Below, piece after piece: positions 34,409 to 42,692 of a DNA stretch of 64,000 nt. A model generated the notes under the pieces. It made no database searches and was not told the origin of the DNA. It saw only the letters and a program-made list of their open reading frames with translations. The stretch comes from Dyadobacter beijingensis DSM 21582. Lineage in GTDB: Bacteria > Bacteroidota > Bacteroidia > Cytophagales > Spirosomataceae. Within the stretch, counting starts at the first letter, position 1. Each line of letters opens with the position of its first letter. The translations under genes and the position numbers were made by a program. Where the stretch lies: positions 248,001-312,000 of the forward strand of contig NZ_KB907786.1 in the NCBI RefSeq assembly GCF_000382205.1, written 5' to 3'.

Positions 34409-35401
34409 ATGGCATTACCGATAGTTGATACATTTGGCCGCAAGCATACTTATCTGCGCATTTCGCTGACAGATAAGTGCAATCTTCGCTGTACCTATTG
34501 TATGCCGCAGGAGGATATGCAGTTCATGCCGACCAAATGGCTCATGCAGGCCGATGAGATCGCTTACCTGGCCGGATTGTTCGTGGAAATGGGCGTCGAA
34601 AAGATCCGGCTGACCGGGGGAGAGCCGCTCGTACGTAAGGACGCGGGCGACATTATTTCCAGACTTGGCAAATTGGCTCCGTCCCTCACGCTTACCACGA
34701 ATGCCGTCTACATCGACCAGTTTCTTCCGCAATTGAAAGAAGCCGGGGTTACTTCATTGAACGTCAGTCTCGATACGTTGAAAGAGGAGCGTTTTCAGGC
34801 CATTACCAAGCGCGATCATTTCACCAAAACATTGAACCACATCCGCCTGCTGCTGGACGAGGGTTTTGTGGTGAAGGTTAACATGGTGGTTATGCGCGGC
34901 ACGAACGACGACGAAGTGAACGACTTCGTGCGAATGACACTCGCCGAGCCTAACCTGCACGTGCGGTTTATCGAATTCATGCCGTTTAAAGGCAATCAAT
35001 GGGACCTTTCCAAAATTGTCTCCTACGCCGACCTGATCGCGAACGTAAGCCAGGAATTTGAATTCCAACCCGTAGCGGGGGAAGTGCACGACACGGCCCG
35101 GCGGTTCCGGGTCAATGGCGGCGCCGGGACGTTCGGCATCATCGGGACGGTCACCCACCCATTCTGCGAAGGCTGCAACCGCATTCGCCTCACCGCCGAC
35201 GGCAAGCTGAAAAACTGCCTGTTCGACACCTCGGAAGTCGATTTGCTTACGCCACTCCGCAAAGGCGACGACATCCGTCCGCTCATTTACACCCATTTCC
35301 AAAAGAAACATTTCGCCCACGGCGGCCACGCGAGCTTCACCGAACGCCAGGCCAAAGCCGACTACGAACAAAACCGCGAAATGATCGCGATCGGGGGTTA
35401 G
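34409..35401 (+). CDS. moaA: GTP 3',8-cyclase (radical SAM)
   Basis: A 330-residue radical SAM enzyme that rearranges GTP in the first step of molybdenum-cofactor synthesis. The SAM-binding cluster motif is C24xxxC28xxC31 (DKCNLRCTYCMPQ) and the C-terminal substrate-binding cluster is C253xxC256 with C270 (CEGCNRIRLTADGKLKNC). The SAM-motif GGE is in RLTGGEPLVRKD. The C-terminus ends in Gly-Gly (AIGG), required in MoaA. It is the last gene of the operon. Confidence 0.95.
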   Translation: MALPIVDTFGRKHTYLRISLTDKCNLRCTYCMPQEDMQFMPTKWLMQADEIAYLAGLFVEMGVEKIRLTGGEPLVRKDAGDIISRLGKLAPSLTLTTNAVYIDQFLPQLKEAGVTSLNVSLDTLKEERFQAITKRDHFTKTLNHIRLLLDEGFVVKVNMVVMRGTNDDEVNDFVRMTLAEPNLHVRFIEFMPFKGNQWDLSKIVSYADLIANVSQEFEFQPVAGEVHDTARRFRVNGGAGTFGIIGTVTHPFCEGCNRIRLTADGKLKNCLFDTSEVDLLTPLRKGDDIRPLIYTHFQKKHFAHGGHASFTERQAKADYEQNREMIAIGG

Positions 35402-35430
35402 TAACCACTCAACCTCATTTTAAACCGTCT

Positions 35431-35438
35431 GAACTTTG
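35431..35438 (+). promoter_or_regulatory. Weak -7-like element before the 136-aa secreted protein
   Basis: GAACTTTG differs from TAnnTTTG at one position, 83 bases before the start at 35521. It suggests that the small secreted protein is transcribed separately from the moa operon, but it is not a strong call. Confidence 0.3.
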
Positions 35439-35520
35439 TATGCAACAAAGGCTTTTACGGTTACCTCATTGGTGCAAAATCATTCGGAAACGAGTACCAA
35501 TCAGCTAACCTTCAGAAGCC

Positions 35521-35931
35521 ATGAGGAACATCTTAAAAACCGCCGCAGCTGCCGCATTCGCATTATTTACATTAGCCGCCCAGGCCGATCCGATCGTTTC
35601 GCCGAAAGCGGAATGCAAAAACAACACTTGTGAGAAATTCCGCGTAGGGATGTATCGCGTGCGCGATACGATGTCGATGAATGTGATGATGGAAAAGGAG
35701 AAAGGAGAGAAAGTTGCGATACGCCTGCTCGATAGCAAAGGGAATTTGCTGCATGAGGAATTCGTACCCAGGTACGTCACGAAAACGGGCCGTAAACTGA
35801 ATTTCGAGGAAATGAGCGACGGCGTTTACACCATCGAGATTTCTGACGAATCCGAGAAAATCGTGAAAAGCGTATTCCTGTCAACCAAGGAAGTGCGGGA
35901 AGTTAACCGCACGCTCATCGGCTCGAATTGA
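35521..35931 (+). CDS. Secreted hypothetical protein (136 aa)
   Basis: Residues 1-~22 are a signal peptide (MRNILKTAAAAAFALFTLAAQA). The mature ~114 residues hold two Cys in CKNNTC, suggestive of a periplasmic disulfide, then a beta-rich part with AIRLLDSKGNLLHEE and DGVYTIEISDESEKIVKSV. That latter segment recalls the Ig-like C-terminal fold of Bacteroidota secreted proteins, but the protein is too short to be a cargo with a sorting domain and I leave the family unassigned. Many Bacteroidota carry similar small secreted proteins of unknown role. Confidence 0.65.
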   Translation: MRNILKTAAAAAFALFTLAAQADPIVSPKAECKNNTCEKFRVGMYRVRDTMSMNVMMEKEKGEKVAIRLLDSKGNLLHEEFVPRYVTKTGRKLNFEEMSDGVYTIEISDESEKIVKSVFLSTKEVREVNRTLIGSN

Positions 35932-35953
35932 TATCGACCCAAATCATTGTTAC

Positions 35954-35999
35954 GCGTTACAGGAGGCAGCCGCAGCATTCCTGTAACGCCTTCTTTATT
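35954..35999. terminator. Hairpin terminator between convergent genes
   Basis: A perfect 11-bp stem (GCGTTACAGGA with TCCTGTAACGC) with a 14-nt loop, followed by CTTCTTTATT. It can end the small secreted-protein gene on the plus strand; the T-rich tail is imperfect. Confidence 0.55.
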
Positions 36000-37179
36000 G
36001 CCTAGCCTCCACTTCTACCGGGCGTGGTTGCAGGTCTGTCAGCAGGAGGTCGTAAATGATTTTACCCCAAATAAATATGCACGGCACTGCTTTCACGACA
36101 TATGGCCAGAAATACTGGTTCCTGATAAATGGCGGAAAAAGGTCGGTGGGGGACAACGTCGTGAACACAAATGCGAGCACGAGCAGCACGTAGTTCAGCC
36201 TGTTCGGCGCCTGCATATAATACCAGACGGCCACGCCCGCAATGGCGATGATGAATGTCGGCGATTCGGCGCGATGGTTGAAAATCACTACCCACACCAG
36301 CACCGAGGCGAGTACCAATGCGCGGAAAACGAAGTTGCCATATTGTTTGACACGCAGCAGCGGAAGGCAAAAAAGTGCCATTCCGGCCAGGTTGACGTAG
36401 GTTTTATTCACATTGAGCGAAAACCAGATTTTAAGCCAGCCTATCACTGAAAGCCCGTCGGAAAAGTCGCGGTCGGCGGCGAGTAGCTTCCACCAGGTTT
36501 TATACAAAACGACAAACTGCGTCGGCGTGACGGCGACAATGGGCAGTATCGTGAGCAGGACCACCCAGGCGGCAGTCGTGTAGGCGAGTTTGAATTTGTT
36601 GGGATAAAGCAAGTACAATGCCAGCGCCACGATGCCGAACAGCTTGATGAAAATCGTACAGACAATGCAGAGTGTCCCTAGCCAGTATTTGTCCCTTTCG
36701 AGAAAGCCGAATGCAAATAGCAGCAAGCCGGCGATCAATGCGTTGCTTTGCTCGTTCTGTGTGGCGGTAAGTAGCTCCACGAGCATGAATGTGATCATCA
36801 GTCCCTTCGTGCGCAGGTCGATTCGGGGTAAAAAGTAAACCGAGAAAAAGAGCACCGCCACATTGAGCAAATTCCAGAAAAACAAGCCGACAAATGTGGG
36901 CATAATGGAAAATATGCCGAAAACGAGCGCGAAAGCCGGGCTATATTTGAACAAGTCCCAATGCTCGGTGACGTGCCACCGGTAGAGGTTTTTGCCTTCG
37001 ATCAAATGGAAGAAGGACTGTTTGAAAATGACGTAGTTATTGTAGGTGGTGTAAAGCTGTTTCTGTCCAAAGTCTTTGGGATGGGAGAATACCGATTGCA
37101 GCGTAGCGAATGCCGCGATTCCCAAAACAATAAACAACAGTGATCTCTTATTGACCACAAGGCGGTTGAAAGCGTTCAT
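35995..37179 (-). CDS. GT87 (DUF2029) mannosyltransferase-like membrane protein
   Basis: A 394-residue polytopic inner-membrane protein with about 10-11 helices, of the GT87 family (polyprenyl-phosphate-dependent alpha-mannosyltransferase-like). The characteristic segment after helix 1 is YTTYNNYVIFKQSFFHLIEGKNLY, followed by DLFKYSPAFALVFGIFS, where the acidic and Tyr residues lie in the first large extracytoplasmic loop. This GT-C fold group transfers sugars from lipid carriers outside the membrane. The acceptor is unknown. It is transcribed with or after the esterase gene on the same strand, with a 10-bp inverted repeat just upstream. Confidence 0.8.
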   Translation of the reverse strand: MNAFNRLVVNKRSLLFIVLGIAAFATLQSVFSHPKDFGQKQLYTTYNNYVIFKQSFFHLIEGKNLYRWHVTEHWDLFKYSPAFALVFGIFSIMPTFVGLFFWNLLNVAVLFFSVYFLPRIDLRTKGLMITFMLVELLTATQNEQSNALIAGLLLFAFGFLERDKYWLGTLCIVCTIFIKLFGIVALALYLLYPNKFKLAYTTAAWVVLLTILPIVAVTPTQFVVLYKTWWKLLAADRDFSDGLSVIGWLKIWFSLNVNKTYVNLAGMALFCLPLLRVKQYGNFVFRALVLASVLVWVVIFNHRAESPTFIIAIAGVAVWYYMQAPNRLNYVLLVLAFVFTTLSPTDLFPPFIRNQYFWPYVVKAVPCIFIWGKIIYDLLLTDLQPRPVEVEARQ

Positions 37180-37187
37180 GAACAGGT

Positions 37188-37226
37188 TTATCCCTAGCGT
37201 TGATTTTTTCTCAAAACTAGGGATAA
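37188..37226. repeat. 10-bp inverted repeat upstream of the GT87 gene
   Basis: TTATCCCTAG at 37188-37197 and CTAGGGATAA at 37217-37226 are perfect inverted copies with 19 bp between them. They lie in the 63-bp spacer between the esterase stop and the GT87 start. It may be a terminator stem for the esterase gene (a T-rich segment lies in the loop on the plus strand, i.e. A-rich in the transcript) or an operator for the GT87 gene. Confidence 0.5.
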
Positions 37227-37242
37227 TTAGCCATTGGCGCTT

Positions 37243-38172
37243 TTAATTTTTCTGGTAACCCATCGCTTTCAGCCAGCCTTCCATCGCTGCGGGCCAGTTG
37301 GCGAGCGAACCTTTGCCTTCCGTGCGCATGCCGTAGCCGTGGCCGCCTTTAGGGTACAAATGCATTTCGGCCGGTATCTTCTTCTTTTTCAATGCGAGGT
37401 AATATTCAATGCTGTTTTCGACGGGTACGCCGGTGTCGTCCTGGGCATGCACGAGGAATGCGGGCGGCGTCTGGTCCGACACCTGCAATTCGTTGGAGTA
37501 ATATTTCATCAGCTCTTCCGATTTTTCAGGCCCGAGCAGGTTGTCGCGCGAGCCGCCGTGCGAAATGGCAGGCTGGAAGGAGATCACGGGATAAATGAGG
37601 ATCGAGAAATTGGGTTTGCCGTCGGCAGAAGCTTTGGCACCCATATTATGATGGGTGGAGAGCGTCGCCGCGAGGTGCCCCCCCGCCGAAAAGCCCATCA
37701 CGCCGATCTTGTTCACATCGATATTCCATTTCGAAGCATTCTGGCGGATCAGTTTCATGCCTTGCATAGCGTCCATCAGCGGTACCTCGTGCTGGTGCGT
37801 CATCGCCTTTTCGTTGGGCAGACGGTATTTGAGCACAAATGCGGAAATGCCCCGTTCGTTGAACCATTTAGCAAAATCGCTGCCTTCGTGGGACGCCGCC
37901 AAAATGCCGTAGCCTCCACCCGGACAGATCATCACCGCCGCTCCGGTAGCCTTATCTTTCGGTGCAATGTAGGCCGTAATGGTCGGGACGGTGACGCCGC
38001 TGATCCGCAGAATGCCCTGCGCATCGGTGACCGACTTTTCTTCCACGTCGCTGGATTTGAAATTGGGGACTTTACCTTCGGGCCAGAGTTTTATTGTTTC
38101 TGTTTGTGCCATTGTGGGGACGGATAACGCGAGCAGGCTCAAAACGGTGAGGATACGTGCTGTTTTTTTCAT
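37243..38172 (-). CDS. Secreted alpha/beta-hydrolase esterase (BD-FAE/acetylesterase-like)
   Basis: A 309-residue exported esterase with signal peptide MKKTARILTVLSLLALSVPTMA. The oxyanion segment is MICPGGGYGIL (residues ~81-91), the nucleophile is Ser162 in GVMGFSAGGHLAA, the acid is Asp245 or Asp246 in VHAQDD, and the catalytic His is His278 in YPKGGHGYGM. This arrangement matches carbohydrate esterases that remove acetyl groups from plant polysaccharides, but a feruloyl or other ester activity is possible. Its product would be periplasmic or outer-membrane associated. Confidence 0.87.
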   Translation of the reverse strand: MKKTARILTVLSLLALSVPTMAQTETIKLWPEGKVPNFKSSDVEEKSVTDAQGILRISGVTVPTITAYIAPKDKATGAAVMICPGGGYGILAASHEGSDFAKWFNERGISAFVLKYRLPNEKAMTHQHEVPLMDAMQGMKLIRQNASKWNIDVNKIGVMGFSAGGHLAATLSTHHNMGAKASADGKPNFSILIYPVISFQPAISHGGSRDNLLGPEKSEELMKYYSNELQVSDQTPPAFLVHAQDDTGVPVENSIEYYLALKKKKIPAEMHLYPKGGHGYGMRTEGKGSLANWPAAMEGWLKAMGYQKN

Positions 38173-38316
38173 TGATAGTGATCTTTTCCTCGAAAAGACG
38201 TCTCTGAATGCAATATACCCTCAAATGGCCGGTAACCATCTTTTTACTTCGAGATTGAGCTGTTCGGGATTGTCCGGCATCACTTTGCAGGTCGAAAGAT
38301 ACTTAAAAGACCTATT

Positions 38317-38904
38317 TCAAGGCTTCGGCGGGTTGATCATAATGTGCGCCCGGTGCGTGCCGGGGTCCATGATCCACGGCATGCCGGGGACGTCCGGTTT
38401 CAACGGCAGGCCGGTACTTTCGGCTGTCGCGAACGGAATGTATACCACATAGCGCAAGTAGCCGTTTTTGAGCGCGCCCGTTGCGGCGTCGTAGTTATCT
38501 TTTGAACCTGATAGTACGTACAATGTCGAGGATTGCTTCGGCATTTTGAGCGTGCCGCCCTTCACCTCTTTTTCACGGATATCGAATATTTCTTTCGCAT
38601 TCCTGCCTTCTTTGGCAAGTACCCGGCCGCGCTCCATAAACGGGTCGAGCTCAGCGAGGTAGCACGATACGCCAATGTCCTCTTTCTTCGGGTCGTCGGC
38701 CAGGCAGACGAAGTCGTTGCTGCCTTCGCGTAACACCTTGAATGTGCCGTCGGAAGCATAACCGTAAACCTTCGCGCCGGCCTGCTTGTCGGAAGGGGCG
38801 GCCATCACGGCGGTCTTGATCTGGATGTCGGGTGAAGGGATCGTCTGCGCCGAAATTTCAGCAGCCATACAAAGCGCCAGGCAGGAAAAAAAAGTCTTTT
38901 TCAT
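38317..38904 (-). CDS. Secreted hypothetical protein (195 aa)
   Basis: A 195-residue protein with signal peptide MKKTFFSCLALCMAAEISA. The mature part is unassigned: it contains GYASDGTFKVLREGSNDFVCLADDPKKEDIGVSCY with two Cys likely to pair, and the conserved-looking ending MPWIMDPGTHRAHIMINPPKP. It is not an enzyme fold I know. The Cys pair and Pro-rich end suggest a small periplasmic domain. It lies 144 bp upstream of the esterase on the same strand. Confidence 0.65.
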   Translation of the reverse strand: MKKTFFSCLALCMAAEISAQTIPSPDIQIKTAVMAAPSDKQAGAKVYGYASDGTFKVLREGSNDFVCLADDPKKEDIGVSCYLAELDPFMERGRVLAKEGRNAKEIFDIREKEVKGGTLKMPKQSSTLYVLSGSKDNYDAATGALKNGYLRYVVYIPFATAESTGLPLKPDVPGMPWIMDPGTHRAHIMINPPKP

Positions 38905-39032
38905 GATAGTAAATATAAGTCGGTGGTCTCTTATACACTTAATTAAATTTATTATTGTAAAAATGACACGTTTAGGGTTTTGGATCGTGTAACACTTTAT
39001 GATTCAAGGCCTGAGAGCGCTCGATTTACCCT

Positions 39033-42000
39033 ATGAACTTCAAAAAATCGCTCTTCCTCTTTCCCGCCGGATGCCTGCTGGCTGGTCTGATGGTCGCCTC
39101 TTACCAGCGTTCCAACCCGAGCACGCTCGACGCCGCAACGGCCGATACGCTCTACAAGGACCTCACCGACGCGCAGAAAAGGTCGTCGCGCTATGCCGTA
39201 GCCGGCCTTACCGTGACCAACGGCCTGGAAGCAAACCTGTTTGCTTCGGAGCCGACGATCACCAACCCGACGAATATCGACGTCGACCACCTGGGTCGGG
39301 TATGGGTTTGCGAAGCTTACAACTACCGGCCGAAAATTAATGGTAACCCGACGAAAGACGTGGGCGACCGCATTATGGTACTGGAAGATACCAACGGCGA
39401 CGGCAAGTCCGATAAGTCGACCGTCTTTTATCAGGGGGCGGAAATCAATGCGCCGCTGGGCGTTTGGGTGATGGGCAACAAGGTGATCGTTTCGCAAAGC
39501 CCGTACGTGTGGCTTTTCACGGACGAGGACGGCGATTTGAAAGCAGATAAAAAGGAGGTCATCTTCGAAGGCATCGGCGGAGATCAGCACGACCACGGGA
39601 TGCATGCATTCGTATTCGGGCCGGACGGAAAGTTGTATTTCAATTTCGGAAACGAAGGCGGGCAGCTGCTCGATGGTAAGGGTAACCCGGTCGCAGGTAA
39701 AGACGGCAAGCCTATCGATTTCAAGAAGTTAAAACAGGGAATGGTATTCCGCTGCGATCCTGATTTTACCAATATTGAAGTTTTGGGAAACAATTTCCGT
39801 AACAATTTCGAAGTGGCCGTCGACAGCTACGGCACCATGTGGCAGTCGGACAATGACGACGACGGAAACAAAGGCGTGCGGATCAACTACGTAATGCAAT
39901 ACGGCAACTACGGCTACACCGACGAAATGACCGGTGCCGGCTGGCGCGCGAACCGTACCAATATCGAGGATTCGATCCCGTACCGCCACTGGCATTTGAA
40001 CGATCCGGGTGTAGTGCCGAACCTGCTGCAAACCGGCTCGGGCTCACCGACGGGAATGGTGGTATACGAAGGCAAACTGCTTCCGAAAGAGTTCTGGGGC
40101 CAGATGATCCATTGCGAGCCGGGCCACAATGTGGTGCGCTCGTATCCGGTTGAAAAGGCCGGCGCGGGTTACACGGCCAAAATCGTCAATATCGTCGACG
40201 GCAAGCGCGACCAATGGTTCCGGCCCTCGGATGTGTGTGTGGCGCCGGATGGCTCGCTGCTGGTATCCGACTGGTACGATCCGGGTGTGGGCGGTCACCA
40301 GGCCGGCGACCAGGGTAAGGGCCGCATTTACCGCGTAGCACCTGCCAACACGCCATACCGCATTCCCAAAGCCGATTTTACAACCGTAGCTGGTGCGGTA
40401 AATGCGTTACAAAGCCCGAATCTTTCCGTCCGCTACCACGCGTGGAATGCATTGAATGGCTTGGGCGCGAAAGCGGGACCATCGCTGGAAAAGCTTTTTA
40501 CCAATAAAAATACAGAGCCCCGAATGCGGGCACGTGCGTTGTGGCTGCTTAGCAAATGGCCGTTTACGGCCAAAAAAGCGGTGGATCTGGCCGTGAAAGA
40601 CGCTAATGCGGACATTCGCATTGCCGGGCTTCGCGCCGCGGGTGAGTCGAAGCATGTGGATTTGATACCTTACCTAAAAACTTTGTCCAAAGACGCCGAC
40701 GCACAAGTCCGCCGGGAATGTGCATTGCTGCTCCATCACAATGCATCCCCGGAAGCACCGGCATTGTGGGCTACGCTCGCTCAGCAGTACGACGGCAAAG
40801 ACCGCTGGTACCTCGAAGCGCTGGGTATCGGCGCCGACCGTCAATGGGAGACATTTTTCAAGGCGTGGCTCGACAAAGCGGGTACCAACCCCATCGCTAC
40901 GCAGGCGGGCAAGGATATTGTGTGGCGGGCACGCGGAAAGGAATCCGTCGACCTGCTCGCCTCGCTTGCCGGTGACCCGACGGTTGACCTGAAAAGCCGT
41001 CTGCGCTATTTCCGCGCATTCGATTTCAATTCGGCAGGTCGCGAAAAATCGATGGCGTTGCTGAAACTCATGAATGGCTCGGGCGCGGACCAGGACAAAG
41101 TGAACGAACTCGCCATGCGCCACCTCGACCCGTCTTTCGTGAAACAAAGCCCGGAAGCGATGGCAGCATTGAAGAAGATGCTCGATAAAACGTACGGCAC
41201 CCAGGCCTACCTCGAACTGGTTGCGAAGTATGAGCTGGCCTCTGAAAACCAGCGGCTTTTGGGGCTGGCTTTGGAGCAATCGTCGAGCCGTATCGGTGCC
41301 GGCGCGGCATCGCAGCTCATCAAGCAGGGCGGAACGCAGTTGGTCTGGAATGTGGTGAAAGGTGGTGACGAAAGCAAAACCGCAAATGTGCTGACGGTGC
41401 TGAAATCGGTCGGAAGCAAAGACGCGCTCGACCTGCTGAAAACCGTCGCTTCCACCGACAGCTACTCTGAAAACCTGCGAACCATTGCGGCAAAATCGCT
41501 GGGCGGTACCATGAGCGGGGAAGACCAGGTGCTGGCGTTATTGAAGGAAGGAAAATTGAAAGGTGAAGTGAAAACAGCCGCGGTACAAGGCCTGAGCGGC
41601 GCGTGGCGTAAATCGGTGAAGCTGGAAGCCGCCCAATACCTCGACGGGGCCGTAGCCGCCGCCAGCAAGCACCCGGAAGTGAAGCAACTCGTGGGGATGA
41701 AAGGGGATATTTCCAAAGGTAAACAGGTATTTACGTCCTATTGCTCGGTCTGCCACCAGGTGAACGGCGAGGGGATGGATTTCGGCCCGAAACTTTCCGA
41801 AATCGGCAGTAAGCTGCCGAAGGAAGCCCAGTATGCCGCCATTTTGGATCCTAGCGCGGGTATTGGCTTTGGCTATGAAGGTTTTGAAGTGACTTTCAAA
41901 GACGGTACCGCGGTATCGGGCATCGTTTCCAGCAAAACGGAAACCGACCTGATCCTCAAATTCCCCGGCGGCTCCACGCAGGAATACAAAATGTCGCAAG

Positions 42001-42116
42001 TGAAGTCGATGAAGCAGCTGAAAGATTCGATGATGCCCTCAGGCTTGCAGGACGCGATGAGTACGGAGGAACTGGTGAGTTTGGTGGATTACCTGAGTAA
42101 TTTGAAGAAGCAATAA
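39033..42116 (+). CDS. PVC-type dehydrogenase-like protein with HEAT region and cytochrome c domain
   Basis: A 1027-residue exported protein of the PVC-type heme-binding CxxCH family. After a signal segment (FLFPAGCLLAGLMVASY) comes a ~450-residue six-bladed propeller-like dehydrogenase domain (VFYQGAEINAPLGVWVMGNK, SPYVWLFTDEDGDL, FGPDGKLYFNFGNEGG, GTMWQSDND, RPSDVCVAPDGSLLVSDWYDPGVGG), then helical HEAT-like repeats (~460-880) and a C-terminal class I cytochrome c domain with C904xxC907H908 (CSVCHQVNGEGMDFGPKL). It probably oxidises a sugar-like substrate and hands electrons to its heme. The substrate is unknown. It ends at a 21-bp terminator stem. Confidence 0.9.
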   Translation: MNFKKSLFLFPAGCLLAGLMVASYQRSNPSTLDAATADTLYKDLTDAQKRSSRYAVAGLTVTNGLEANLFASEPTITNPTNIDVDHLGRVWVCEAYNYRPKINGNPTKDVGDRIMVLEDTNGDGKSDKSTVFYQGAEINAPLGVWVMGNKVIVSQSPYVWLFTDEDGDLKADKKEVIFEGIGGDQHDHGMHAFVFGPDGKLYFNFGNEGGQLLDGKGNPVAGKDGKPIDFKKLKQGMVFRCDPDFTNIEVLGNNFRNNFEVAVDSYGTMWQSDNDDDGNKGVRINYVMQYGNYGYTDEMTGAGWRANRTNIEDSIPYRHWHLNDPGVVPNLLQTGSGSPTGMVVYEGKLLPKEFWGQMIHCEPGHNVVRSYPVEKAGAGYTAKIVNIVDGKRDQWFRPSDVCVAPDGSLLVSDWYDPGVGGHQAGDQGKGRIYRVAPANTPYRIPKADFTTVAGAVNALQSPNLSVRYHAWNALNGLGAKAGPSLEKLFTNKNTEPRMRARALWLLSKWPFTAKKAVDLAVKDANADIRIAGLRAAGESKHVDLIPYLKTLSKDADAQVRRECALLLHHNASPEAPALWATLAQQYDGKDRWYLEALGIGADRQWETFFKAWLDKAGTNPIATQAGKDIVWRARGKESVDLLASLAGDPTVDLKSRLRYFRAFDFNSAGREKSMALLKLMNGSGADQDKVNELAMRHLDPSFVKQSPEAMAALKKMLDKTYGTQAYLELVAKYELASENQRLLGLALEQSSSRIGAGAASQLIKQGGTQLVWNVVKGGDESKTANVLTVLKSVGSKDALDLLKTVASTDSYSENLRTIAAKSLGGTMSGEDQVLALLKEGKLKGEVKTAAVQGLSGAWRKSVKLEAAQYLDGAVAAASKHPEVKQLVGMKGDISKGKQVFTSYCSVCHQVNGEGMDFGPKLSEIGSKLPKEAQYAAILDPSAGIGFGYEGFEVTFKDGTAVSGIVSSKTETDLILKFPGGSTQEYKMSQVKSMKQLKDSMMPSGLQDAMSTEELVSLVDYLSNLKKQ

Positions 42117-42157
42117 AAGTAAAAGAGGAGCCGTCAGGCTCCTCTTTTACTTTTATT
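42112..42157. terminator. Perfect 21-bp bidirectional terminator overlapping two stop codons
   Basis: A perfect 21-bp stem starting at the plus-strand stop codon (42114-42116) and closing a GTCA loop; it extends to 42157, where the stop codon of the minus-strand 53-aa gene (42153-42155) lies in its other arm. It has A-rich and T-rich outer parts, so it can work in both directions. Confidence 0.92.
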
Positions 42158-42314
42158 GGTGCTGGGATTCTGCGAGTTTCATGGCCTCGAATTCAGCCAG
42201 GACTTTTTGTACCTCGAGGCTTGATAGTCTGGATCTTTCCAGCATATGTTCACCGTATTGATGGTACAGCGTTTTTGCACCGTATAATGCCTTTATTATT
42301 TGATGCTTCTCCAT
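42153..42314 (-). CDS. Small protein, 53 aa (missed by a 60-codon cut-off)
   Basis: An open frame of 53 codons from ATG at 42314 to TAA at 42153-42155. It reads MEKHQIIKALYGAKTLYHQY and continues with an amphipathic helix (SLEVQKVLAEFEAMKLAESQ). The start is preceded by TAAAAAGA, a plausible Bacteroidota translation signal. It lies 28 bp after the stop of a second small gene on the same strand and terminates in a shared hairpin. Its family is unknown; an all-helical small protein is likely. It ends within the terminator stem, which supports expression. Confidence 0.55.
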   Translation of the reverse strand: MEKHQIIKALYGAKTLYHQYGEHMLERSRLSSLEVQKVLAEFEAMKLAESQHQ

Positions 42315-42342
42315 TCTTTTTAGGTTTATTCGTTCAACATCC

Positions 42343-42516
42343 TTAACGCCTTTTGAGATTTTCGATATCTTCCTCGAGAGCGTTTAGCCTGTCCAAGTAA
42401 TGGTTTTGAAGTTGGTTAGTGAGCGCACCGTTTGTCGGGAGACTTTGTATCAAAAGCTTAATCTCTCCTTGCTCAATAATCTTCCCGGTAATCAAATGCC
42501 TGATTTTTACTTTCAT
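42343..42516 (-). CDS. Small protein, 57 aa (missed by a 60-codon cut-off)
   Basis: An open frame of 57 codons from ATG at 42516 to TAA at 42343-42345. It reads MKVKIRHLITGKIIEQGEIK at its start and ends NALEEDIENLKRR, so it is a basic N-terminus followed by a predicted coiled coil (QLQNHYLDRLNALEEDIENL). The family is unknown to me. It precedes the 53-aa gene by 28 bp; together they look like a tiny operon. Its spacer to the 900-aa gene (42517-42692) is AT-rich and should hold the promoters. Confidence 0.5.
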   Translation of the reverse strand: MKVKIRHLITGKIIEQGEIKLLIQSLPTNGALTNQLQNHYLDRLNALEEDIENLKRR

Positions 42517-42692
42517 GAATACTGATAGTGCATGTAAATCGTAACGTAATTTAACCCACCTTTTCCCTCGAAGTCAAGCCACTTCAAATCGCCGAAAGGT
42601 TACAATTTCCGGGAATTGCATTTCGTAATTCCCGAAACATCAGGTATTTTTATCACTTCTTTTGAAATTATCTGCATCGTCAAAAATTCGTT
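42517..42692. other. AT-rich divergent spacer
   Basis: About 176 bases between the minus-strand small genes and the second PVC-type gene. I see no perfect TAnnTTTG. A GGAATTGCATTTCGTAATTCC imperfect palindrome occurs near 42612-42632, and T-rich stretches follow before the downstream start. No other structure is supported. Confidence 0.35.

Noticed and set aside
35521..35931. Type IX secretion C-terminal sorting domain in the 136-aa protein
   Set aside because: The end resembles such domains only loosely and the protein is too short to be a cargo.
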